From Methylotenera sp. (GTDB lineage: Bacteria; Pseudomonadota; Gammaproteobacteria; Burkholderiales; Methylophilaceae): a DNA stretch of 64,000 nucleotides. Positions 28,699-37,000 of the stretch are shown here, piece after piece. The stretch is from the NCBI RefSeq assembly GCF_029945535.1, contig NZ_JAQSCU010000013.1:249522-313521 (forward strand). Direction: 5' to 3'. How positions within the stretch are numbered: position 1 is the stretch's first letter; every line of letters starts with the position of its first letter. A program made the translations under genes and the position numbers. Under the pieces are notes generated by a model, which worked only from the letters and a program-made list of their open reading frames with translations, did not search any database and was not told where the DNA came from.

Positions 28699-29973
28699 CT
28701 AACGTAAGTTAACTAAAGTTTGTAAAACCTGATCTTGCGTTTTAATGGTTTGCGCATTGGCTTGATAGTAACGCTGTGCGGTAATCATGTTGACTAATTC
28801 AGCCGTTAGGTCGGTATTGGAGTCTTCAACGGCTGAGGATTGCAGTACACCTAATGTGCCTGTATTAGGAACGCCAGTCAGTGGTGTACCAGAGGTTGAA
28901 CTCTCACTCCATGCATTGCCACCGAGCGACTGCAAGCCATTAGGATTAGCAAAGCTTGATAGTACGACTTGTCCAAGCGCTCTTGATTGACCGTTGCTGT
29001 AGCGTCCAACGATGATGCCATCCGCGCCAGTATTAAATCCTGCAAGGCGTCCTGAAGTGTAGCCGTCTTGCGTTAGGCTATTAATGCTGTAGTCCGAACC
29101 AAACTGCGTACTAGCCGAGTAATCTATAGTAAGTGCCATTGCCGCTGCACCCGTTGCAATGGTTGGCGTTGTTGCAGGTGGAACTGGCGGTTTTAATGGT
29201 GCAAATGTTACTGGGGTTGGGCTCGGAGGTGAACTGGTAGGGCCAAGACCAGTGCCAGTAGCTGGGAATGTTAATGTTGCCGTTGCTGCAGGTAAGACGG
29301 TGGTGGAAATGCCATCTGCCGTTGTATAGACTTTCCAAACATTGGGTGCAGGGTCTTTAACAAAGTAGGTTTGCAAGGTATGAGAGTTACCTAAGCTATC
29401 AAATACTGTTACAGCGGTAGAATCGGTATAAGTAGTTGGGTCTGTAGGGACGAATGGTGTAACAGCAGGTGTTGCTTTGCGCGAATCTAAATTCACTAAT
29501 CCAACTATTTTCGCAGATGCTTTAGGCTGTAAGTCTGAGGTGTTAATTTTCAGGTCTACAGTTGCGCCTTTTTGTATAGCGCCATTGGTATCCGCCGCAT
29601 AGCCAGTCAGATGCTTACTTGCAGAATCTACAATAAAGCCATCTTTATCCATTTTAAATTGGCCATTCCGTGAATAAGTCACAGCGCCGTTATTGGTCAT
29701 GCGGAAAAACCCACCGCCATTGATAGCAATGTCTAAGGAGTTGTTAGTGCTAGTCACGTTTCCCTGTGTGAATTGTTGCGCAACGGTAGATAGATTGGTA
29801 CCAATACCAATTTGTGTGCCGCCACCGCCAGTGAGTGAGTTGGCAAATACATCCGCAAATTCTGCGCGTGATTGTTTAAAACCTACCGTGTTAGCATTGG
29901 CTACGTTATTGCCAATCACTTCTAACTGTTTTGATGCTGCATTTAAGCCGCTTAAACCTTGCTGAAAACTCAT
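28699..29973 (-). CDS. flgE: Flagellar hook protein FlgE
   Basis: This 424-residue hook subunit begins MSFQQGLSGLNAASKQLEVI with the NNVANANTVGFKQSRAEFAD motif, and ends DLTAELVNMITAQRYYQANA. A proline-rich stretch of about 30 residues at roughly 245-275 (TSSPPSPTPVTFAPLKPPVP and following) interrupts the surface domain, which is unusual for a hook protein. It should polymerise on the rod under the FlgD cap. Confidence 0.97.
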   Translation of the reverse strand: MSFQQGLSGLNAASKQLEVIGNNVANANTVGFKQSRAEFADVFANSLTGGGGTQIGIGTNLSTVAQQFTQGNVTSTNNSLDIAINGGGFFRMTNNGAVTYSRNGQFKMDKDGFIVDSASKHLTGYAADTNGAIQKGATVDLKINTSDLQPKASAKIVGLVNLDSRKATPAVTPFVPTDPTTYTDSTAVTVFDSLGNSHTLQTYFVKDPAPNVWKVYTTADGISTTVLPAATATLTFPATGTGLGPTSSPPSPTPVTFAPLKPPVPPATTPTIATGAAAMALTIDYSASTQFGSDYSINSLTQDGYTSGRLAGFNTGADGIIVGRYSNGQSRALGQVVLSSFANPNGLQSLGGNAWSESSTSGTPLTGVPNTGTLGVLQSSAVEDSNTDLTAELVNMITAQRYYQANAQTIKTQDQVLQTLVNLR

Positions 29974-30025
29974 GGTGTTCTCCTGTTATGTGTATTTAAT
30001 AGTTGCTATCAATATGGTGTGTAAA

Positions 30026-30703
30026 TTAGAAAATTTCTTTTACGTCGGTAGTACTTACGCTAGCTAAATTGCTTAAATTCAATTTAACACCGCTTGTGCC
30101 AGTAGAAACACTCATCACTTCGGCATAATTCAGTGCATCAGCTGTAACGCTCTGGCCTGCAGTGGTGGCGGTAACTTCGAATTTATAACTGCCAGTTTTT
30201 GCTACTGAACCGTCATCTGCAAAGCCATCCCATTTAAATGGCAAGGTGCCAGCATCTTGCGCACCTAGATTCAATGTTCTGATAGTTGAACCTGCAGAGT
30301 CTTTAATTAGCACGCTAAGCTTATCTGCACCTGTTGGTATATCTATGCCAAAGTAGCCGCCAGTGCCACTAGTGGTCACCGACGTACCAGGTACCAAAAC
30401 GTTATGGCCTATCATGTTGGCGGCCTGATAAGATTGCCCAGACTGCATGCTGCTCATCAGCGATTCCACCGTGCTATTTAGCTTGTTGATGCCTGTCACA
30501 GTAGAGAGTTGCGCCATTTGGCTAGTCACTTGTGCGTTATCCATTGGGTTTAATGGGTCTTGATTCTTCATCTGTGTGATGAGTAAAGTCATAAATCTAT
30601 CTTGAGCTGTATCTACGCTACTTTTAGCGGAGCTACTAGTACCATTTACGCTATCTAGTAATGCTTGGGAAGGAGTGTTGGTAGTACTTTGTACGGAGGC
30701 CAT
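30026..30703 (-). CDS. flgD: Flagellar hook assembly scaffold (hook cap) FlgD
   Basis: This 225-residue hook-cap protein has the conserved N-terminal block DRFMTLLITQMKNQDPLNPM followed by DNAQVTSQMAQLST. A C-terminal FlgD Ig-like/Tudor region follows (LPFKWDGFADDGSVAKTGSY). It is exported and discarded after hook completion. It lies 52 bases before flgE. Confidence 0.97.
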   Translation of the reverse strand: MASVQSTTNTPSQALLDSVNGTSSSAKSSVDTAQDRFMTLLITQMKNQDPLNPMDNAQVTSQMAQLSTVTGINKLNSTVESLMSSMQSGQSYQAANMIGHNVLVPGTSVTTSGTGGYFGIDIPTGADKLSVLIKDSAGSTIRTLNLGAQDAGTLPFKWDGFADDGSVAKTGSYKFEVTATTAGQSVTADALNYAEVMSVSTGTSGVKLNLSNLASVSTTDVKEIF

Positions 30704-30783
30704 AATATTTACCTTTGTATGTAAAATTTAAATGATTTAACTTGCTGTACTTTATTGATTAGGTCGGTCTATTCTTGTGCTCT

Positions 30784-31191
30784 TTATTGTTGTCCGATCG
30801 TCAGTGTTTTAAGTAGCATGGTTTTAGCGGCATTCATGGTTTCGACGTTGTTTTGGTACGCACGTGAGGCAGAAATCATATTCACCATTTCTTCTGTCAC
30901 ATTGACGTTTGGCATGGTGACGTAACCTTTATCGTTCGCCAGCGGATGCTTAGGGTCGTATACCACTTTGGCGGGTGAGTTATCTTCAATCACCTTTAGC
31001 ACCTTCACGCCACTTGCGTCTGGAGAGCCAGTAGGCGTTGCACTAAATACCACTTGTTTGGCCTTATATGGCGTTCCGTTGGCGCTAGTGGCGCTATCGG
31101 CATTGGCAAGATTACTGGCAACCGTGTTTAAGCGCTGTGCTTGCGCACTCATGGCTGAACCCGAAATATTGAATACGTTAAATAGAGACAT
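30784..31191 (-). CDS. flgC: Flagellar proximal rod protein FlgC
   Basis: This 135-residue rod component carries the N-terminal motif MSLFNVFNISGSAMSAQAQR, ASNLANADS, and C-terminal NVTEEMVNMISASRAYQNNV. The length is typical. It follows flgB by 23 bases. Confidence 0.97.
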   Translation of the reverse strand: MSLFNVFNISGSAMSAQAQRLNTVASNLANADSATSANGTPYKAKQVVFSATPTGSPDASGVKVLKVIEDNSPAKVVYDPKHPLANDKGYVTMPNVNVTEEMVNMISASRAYQNNVETMNAAKTMLLKTLTIGQQ

Positions 31192-31214
31192 TTTTTATCC
31201 TATCCCAATAAAAA

Positions 31215-31637
31215 TTAAGAACTTTGCAACGCTGCAAGCATTTGCTTTAACTGAGCGTTGATGAGCGTTAAGCTTGCTTCATAACGAATACCATTGTCGG
31301 CAAATTGGTTGCGTTCTACGTCCATATCAACCGTGTTGCCATCTACGCTGCCTTGAATAATTGGGCGAAATAAAGGTTCGCCCGGCGCAGCGCTAGTGTT
31401 ACTGTTGCTTGCACGAGAGCCATCTAGATGTAGTGGCGAAGTTTTTGCTGTTTGAAAAGCATCTTTATTAATGCCAGCAACCGCACTTTGCATAGCGGCC
31501 TTAAAGTCGATGTCGCGCGCTTTAAAGTTTGGGGTGTCAGCATTAGCAATATTCGCTGCAATCAGCTCTTGGCGCTGGCCGCGCACTCTTAATGCGTTTT
31601 GATGAAAACTTAAAGCTTCGTCTAATCTATTCAGCAT
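31215..31637 (-). CDS. flgB: Flagellar proximal rod protein FlgB
   Basis: This 140-residue protein is the first gene of the flgBCDEFGHIJ operon. It has the motif ANIANADTPNFKARDIDF and the C-terminal NGIRYEASLTLINAQLKQML. Its promoter should lie in the 232-base gap shared with divergent flgA, where a dyad also found upstream of flhB occurs about 150 bases before the start. Confidence 0.96.
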   Translation of the reverse strand: MLNRLDEALSFHQNALRVRGQRQELIAANIANADTPNFKARDIDFKAAMQSAVAGINKDAFQTAKTSPLHLDGSRASNSNTSAAPGEPLFRPIIQGSVDGNTVDMDVERNQFADNGIRYEASLTLINAQLKQMLAALQSS

Positions 31638-31681
31638 GATGAATTCCTTTTATAACGGCATAAACTTTTTTTAAACATTCT

Positions 31682-31708
31682 TAAAGAAAAGTCATTGATT
31701 GCCGATAA
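31682..31708 (+). promoter_or_regulatory. Sigma-28 promoter for flgA
   Basis: TAAA (31682-31685), exactly 15 bases, then a perfect GCCGATAA (31701-31708). This is the FliA consensus at consensus spacing, reading toward flgA 160 bases downstream. Confidence 0.8.
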
Positions 31709-31788
31709 CTTAGTTGCAAACCACTTTTTGCAAACAATTTGTATTACGTGCAAGTCTAGAATTAAAAGAGTGACTTTGATTGTTAAAG

Positions 31789-31815
31789 TAAAAGGGTAAA
31801 ACTTGCCCTTTTCTT
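31789..31815. promoter_or_regulatory. Dyad element A upstream of flgB (shared with flhB leader)
   Basis: AAAAGGG (31790-31796) and CCCTTTT (31806-31812) flank a nine-base centre. Read toward flgB, the core is AAAGGGC, two bases, GTTT, one base, ACCCTTTTA. The same pattern occurs at 48195-48219 upstream of flhB. It could be an operator, a leader hairpin or a terminator; I favour a shared regulatory element. Confidence 0.5.
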
Positions 31816-31869
31816 AATTTTGCTATGCGGCTAACGTCGTAGAATACATATTGAGTTTTTACCATTGCC

Positions 31870-32637
31870 ATGGGATTCGATATGTTCAAGCGCCATCAAT
31901 TTAATGTACTTACCGGTTTAGTAGTCTTTAGTTTAATCGGTGGTTTTATTAGCTCCGCAAGTAGCTTTGCCGAGTCTGCAACGCCTGTTACTGCCGTTGC
32001 GCCACCAATGACAAAGCAGAATTTGGCATTAATAAAAACAAAAATTACAGAATTTCTAGAAACACAGACCATTGGCTACCCTGGCAAGGTGAGCGTACGT
32101 GCTGGTTCAATAGACCCTAACTTAAAGCTAGCGCAATGCCCTGATATGCAAGTTTTTATGCCAACAGGCAGTAGGGCATGGGGTAAAACAAGTGTAGGCG
32201 TGCGTTGCAATGCTCCAAATGTTTGGACTATATATGTGCAAGCAACAGTTAATGTCATGGCGCAATATTTGGTGGCTGCATCACCATTGGCGCAAGGCCA
32301 AACGGTAACTGAGCAAGATATGATGTTTGAAACTGGCGATTTAACACAGTTGCCTGCAGGTGTATTTACTGAGCAATCGCAAGCGATTGGTCGTACCGTG
32401 AATATCTCTACGAATGCAGGTGCGGTACTTAGACAAGAGTTACTTAAAATTGCGCCTGTAGTACAGATAGGGCAAACCGTGATGGTGACGTCTAAGGGTA
32501 ATGGGTTTAGTGTTTCAGCCGAAGGTCTATCGATGGCAAAGGCTAACGAAGGGCAGGTTGTGCAAGTGAAGGTCGCGAGTGGTCAAATAGTGACAGGTAT
32601 TGCAAGGAATGGTGGTCAAGTAGAGGTTGGATTTTGA
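31870..32637 (+). CDS. flgA: Flagellar P-ring assembly chaperone FlgA
   Basis: This 255-residue periplasmic chaperone has a signal peptide ending near residue 35 (SSFAES) and a C-terminal SAF/FlgA domain (AQYLVAASPLAQGQTVTEQD, then QAIGRTV and GQTVMVTSKGNGFSVSAEG). It assists FlgI polymerisation. It opens a plus-strand unit flgA-flgM-flgN divergent from flgB. The start could be ATG 31870 or ATG 31882; neither has a good ribosome-binding site. Confidence 0.95.
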   Translation: MGFDMFKRHQFNVLTGLVVFSLIGGFISSASSFAESATPVTAVAPPMTKQNLALIKTKITEFLETQTIGYPGKVSVRAGSIDPNLKLAQCPDMQVFMPTGSRAWGKTSVGVRCNAPNVWTIYVQATVNVMAQYLVAASPLAQGQTVTEQDMMFETGDLTQLPAGVFTEQSQAIGRTVNISTNAGAVLRQELLKIAPVVQIGQTVMVTSKGNGFSVSAEGLSMAKANEGQVVQVKVASGQIVTGIARNGGQVEVGF

Positions 32638-32711
32638 CGTGAAGTTTAAAGCTAACTTCATAATTTAAAAACGTTAATTTATAGAGAATGAATAAAAAGC
32701 TTACAAAGTAT

Positions 32712-32738
32712 TAAAGTTCGCTTAAACTATGCCGATAT
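32712..32738 (+). promoter_or_regulatory. Sigma-28 promoter for flgM
   Basis: TAAAGTTC (32712-32719) and GCCGATAT (32731-32738) at the exact 11-base (15 from TAAA) spacing give 14 of 16 consensus matches. It starts flgMN transcription about 65 bases before the ATG, matching the known class III control of flgM. Confidence 0.85.
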
Positions 32739-32808
32739 AAGCAATATGAATGCGTTAGTTGTAGTTAAAAGTAGCGCAAGGTAATTTAAGCGAAAAGGAT
32801 AAATAGCC

Positions 32809-33129
32809 ATGAAAATTAATGACTCTATCAAGAATACAGCTGGCCTCGGTATTGATAAACCAGTCGCTGGAAAACTAGGCTCAGCTAATAATAAAAATGC
32901 ACAGGCTTCACAAGTTGATGCTAAATCTGCTGAAAGTGTCACACTATCGCCATTGTCAGCACAATTGAAATCACTTGAAGAAAAAGTCTCGGCTAGTAGT
33001 GTATTCGATGCTGAAAAAGTTGAAGCGATTAAATCGGCGATTGCGAACGGTCAATTTAAAGTGGATTCAGAAAAAGTCGCTGATGGTTTGATTAGCTCTG
33101 TGAAAGATTTCTTATCTACGCAGAAATAG
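32809..33129 (+). CDS. flgM: Anti-sigma-28 factor FlgM
   Basis: This 106-residue, largely disordered protein binds and inhibits FliA until it is exported through the finished hook-basal body. The C-terminal sigma-binding half is recognisable (DAEKVEAIKSAIANGQFKVD, then SEKVADGLI). AAGGAT lies before ATG 32809. The dedicated sigma-28 promoter upstream makes a feedback loop with FliA, encoded at 41750-42484. Confidence 0.95.
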   Translation: MKINDSIKNTAGLGIDKPVAGKLGSANNKNAQASQVDAKSAESVTLSPLSAQLKSLEEKVSASSVFDAEKVEAIKSAIANGQFKVDSEKVADGLISSVKDFLSTQK

Positions 33130-33164
33130 CGACAAAATAATGTACTAAATATAACGAGGACAAC

Positions 33165-33638
33165 ATGAACAAGCCAGCTTCTAATCTGATGATTACTTTC
33201 GAGCAAGACGCGAAATTAGTGAACAGTCTGCTAGAAGTATTAACGCGAGAGCAATCAAGCTTGGTGTTGTCTGATATTGACGCTATAGAAGCAGTAATGG
33301 AAGAAAAGTCTGTGTTATTGCAAAACATTAGTCTCACAGCTAATAGTCGTTATGCTGCACTTGCTGCAGGTGGTTTTGCACCGAATGAATCTGGTATGAC
33401 AGCTTGGCTTAAAAGCCAAACCAAACCTGCGTTAACCGAGTCATGGGAACGTTTTCAGAAATCAATCAGCCAAGCCAAAGAAATGAATCGGCTCAATGGC
33501 GTTCTCATCAATAAACATTTCAATCGCAATCAACAACTGCTCAATCACTTACAAGGTAGCTTAGATAATAGTGGCGTTTACGGCAAAAATGGCCAAGCAA
33601 AATCACAGTCTGGCTCTCGCTCATCTTTAATTGCTTAA
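33165..33638 (+). CDS. flgN: Flagellar export chaperone FlgN
   Basis: This 157-residue helical chaperone is expected to carry FlgK and FlgL to the export gate. It shows the FlgN pattern (LLEVLTREQSSLVLSDIDAI, NRLNGVLINKHFNRNQQLLN). GAGG precedes the ATG, 35 bases after flgM. The C-terminal Ser/Gly/Gln-rich tail is probably the substrate-binding end. Confidence 0.92.
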   Translation: MNKPASNLMITFEQDAKLVNSLLEVLTREQSSLVLSDIDAIEAVMEEKSVLLQNISLTANSRYAALAAGGFAPNESGMTAWLKSQTKPALTESWERFQKSISQAKEMNRLNGVLINKHFNRNQQLLNHLQGSLDNSGVYGKNGQAKSQSGSRSSLIA

Positions 33639-34033
33639 TGATTTTTTCTTGTTATAATTATGGCACTTTAATGGACTTAAAGTAGTCACTGTAACTTGCA
33701 ATTCGACTTAGTAAATTCTGCTTACTTTCATTAAAAAAGTAACGTGATTACTTTTCATTCAAAAATAATAATAAGTGTAAAGGAGCGTACCTGATGGCTT
33801 TGGTACCATTAAATGGTGATTAGTAAATTCTTATTACCTCTTGTATGTATGCTGCATGCCTTGGTTACGATGATTTGGCACATATATATATTGCTAGCAA
33901 CAACACCTCTAAACAATCTTTTTTGCCCCTTCAGTTTTAAGCATGTCATTTTAAATAGACCATTACGCTGTTCATATCAGCACTATTTACCAAGGTTTAT
34001 CTCACCTTTTTCTCTGAGTCGCGACTGTTCGCT
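33639..34033. other. Intergenic region between flgN and the giant sensor gene
   Basis: 395 bases. A perfect eight-base hairpin AAAAGTAA/TTACTTTT (33735-33755) may terminate the flgMN transcript. At 33794 an ATG with a strong AAGGAG site opens a nine-codon ORF (MALVPLNGD). A 74-codon ORF starting at ATG 33813 overlaps it and ends in an ATGA overlap with the sensor start. Its protein is hydrophobic at the N-terminus but resembles nothing I know. The sensor gene itself has no evident ribosome-binding site. Confidence 0.5.
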
Positions 34034-37000
34034 ATGAATGTAGGTCGCAAGTTAATGCTCATAGTAGTGGCTAGTGTTCTGCTAGTCATCATCCCCGCCG
34101 CCGCAGGCATTTATCTTTACTTAAAGCAAAGTCTGCTTGCAACTGAGGCGGCTACGCTTACCAATGAAACTCAGACTATTGTTACTAATAACACTCAAAC
34201 TCTACTCGGTTACGAGTTCAGCCTAAAAGCATTATCTAGTACGCTCGAAAAAACCTTAGCTGAGCCGCCTAAAGTGGGCGAAGCCGCAGCTTTTGACCGA
34301 TTAGTACAACGTTACCCAGATCAGGCATGGCGCAATCGACATGAAGGTTTTGATGGACGCACTGAAGCAGGGATGTTTTTACCATCAGATGCAGTTTTAG
34401 ATGCGGAGCAAAAAAGTCTGCATTTGCGAAGTAAGCATTTGTTAGATATTTACGGCACCTCAATTACCAATGCTTACGGCAATATATGGCTACTAACAAA
34501 AGATAAAACGGAAGTCATTTACGATCATTTGTATCCAGAATTTGCAGCGTTAATGAAAGCTGATACGGATTACACTTCAACTGCTTGGTTTACTTTAGGC
34601 GATCCTGCCACAAACCCTAAGCGTGAAGTGCGTTGGACGCCGCCACTGCTTGACCCAGTATCTAGCAGTTGGATCATCAGTGCGGTTTTACCGCTAGACG
34701 TTAATGGACGTTGGATAGGCACAATAGGGCGCGATATTAGCATTACTAAAGCACTTCCTTCTTTAATGCAAAAAAGTCAGCGCTACGCCGGTGAGCAGCT
34801 CTTTTTGATGGATGCAGAAGGTAATTATATCGATGCAGGGCCTTGGCAAAAGCAGCTCGAGGCTCATCCAGATACGTTTAAATTAGACTTAACTCAAGAG
34901 CCTGAGTTGGCTGAACTCTTAGGACATAAAGCATTAAGTTTGAGTACACATGTTTATGATAAGCATGTGAGATTTAATGGTCGTGAGTATTTGGCTATAG
35001 ATGCCCCTATGCCTTACCTAGATTGGCGCTATGTGCGCTTAGTGCCTGTGAATGAGATTTTGGCGCCTATGCGTCAGTTATTTTACTCATTAGTAGGCAT
35101 AGTGCTTGCTATTGGCTTGCTGATTGGCTTCTTGATTGACTTGGCTGTTCAGCGCAACATTATTAAGCGCCTGCAAACTTTAGCCGATGCTGTGCGCAGG
35201 TATGGTTTGGGTGATATGAAAGCCCGCGCAAATTTGCTGGGAAATGACGAGCTCGCTAAAACCTCGCAAGAGTTCGATACGATGGCTAAGCGCATTGAAA
35301 GCAACGAGCGTGAACTGAGTCTCGTGATGAACAATATCCCTGTTACGGCTTCTAGAGTAGACAACAACCTACGTTATATTTTTGTAAGCCACCAATATAC
35401 GGTCATTTTTGCTAAGCCTATGGAAGAGATTGTTGGGCATACCATGCAAGAAATTCTCGGCGAAGACTTATTTGCACAGGAAGAACCCTATGCCAGACGT
35501 GCAATAGCTGGTGAAGCGGTTAACTTTGAAATTAGAGCTGATATTTTAGGTTATGGTGAAATGTATGGTCTAGTGCACTTCACACCTAACTTGGATGAAA
35601 ATAATCAGGTTGATGGCTTCTTTATTAGCGTCGTTGACATTACCGAACGTAAGCGAATTCAACAAGACTTGATGGAGCGTGATGCGCGCTGGAAATTTGC
35701 CATTGAAGGATTTGGCGATTGCTTGTGGGATACCGATGAAGTCGCGCAGACCATTAATTACTCTAAAGCATGGTTTGACATGATTGGTTATTCTGAAAAT
35801 GAACTTAGTCATAGACTTGATGAGTGGGAGTTGCGCATACACCCAGACGACAAAATGTCCACACTTGCAAAGCTGCAAAGCTGCTTAGACGGCAACACGC
35901 CTACTTATGAGTGCGAATACAGAATGTTATGTAAAGATGGCAGTTATAAGTGGATACACGACCGTGGCATTGTGCTAAGTAGGGGTCATGATGGCAAAGC
36001 CTTGCGCATGATCGGCACTGCAAGTGACTTTAGCTTTCGTAAACAGCTGGAAGTTGACTTGAAAGCGAAAGATGATCTTTGGAAATTTGCGATTGAAGGT
36101 TCTGGCGATGGTGTTTGGGACTGGGATATTCAGTCCAATACGATAGAACACAGTGCACGCTGGAAAGAAATACTTGGTTATTCGTCATTAGATTCGCTTC
36201 CAACTGGTGAAGCTTGGGAAAATCGATTTCATCCTGATGATAAAGCGCGCGTGGAAGAAGAAATGCGTTTATATCTGGATGGAAAAACTTCCATTTATAG
36301 AGTTGAGTGTCGACTCAAGTGCAAAGATGGTAGCTATAAATGGATTCTTGGTCGTGGCATGGTCGTTAGTCGAGATGAGCACGGTAAGCCATTACGCATG
36401 ATTGGTACAAGTACCGATGTGAGTAAGCGGAAGCAAGCTGAAATTGAACTAAGTATCGCCGCAACTGCGTTTGAATCTCAGCAGAGTATCATTATCGCTG
36501 ATGCTAAACGTAAGATTGTGAGAGTGAATGCTGAGTTTACTAAAATTGCCGGATACTCTGCCGAAGAGATAATTGGCCAGTCTATCGACATACTTAAATC
36601 AACTAAACATGATACGAATTTTTATAAAGACATGTGGAAGACAATTAATGAGGTTGGCACATGGAGTGGTGAGGCTTGGAATAAGCGTAAAAATGGCGAC
36701 ATCTACCTTGGTCAGCTCACGTTAACTGCAGTAAAGGACGTGCATGGCCTCGTTAGCTATTATGTGGGCACGGTGCTTGATATTACTGAGCGTAAGAAAA
36801 CTGAAGAAGCTTTAATTGAAAGCGAATATCGTTCAAAATTTGCCATTGAGGGTTCAGGCGATGGCGTTTGGGATGTGAATATTCAGACTGATGAAGCGAC
36901 TTACTCTAAACGCTGGGCAGAAATGCTGGGCTATGAGCCAAGCGAAATTATGCCAACCCGTGACGAGTGGCGAGCACTTATTCATCCTGAAGATAAGCCA

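Noticed and set aside
31638-31690. Sigma-28 promoter for flgB on minus (GCCGTTAT near 31656)
   Set aside because: No TAAA lies at the required 15-base distance.
33639-34033. c-di-GMP riboswitch upstream of the GGDEF-EAL gene
   Set aside because: I looked for the conserved GEMM core and tetraloop-receptor segments and found none.
33794-34040. Frameshift joining the nine-codon ORF to the giant sensor frame
   Set aside because: Both are in the same frame, but a TAG stop intervenes and the sensor begins with a convincing membrane anchor, so no missing N-terminus is implied.
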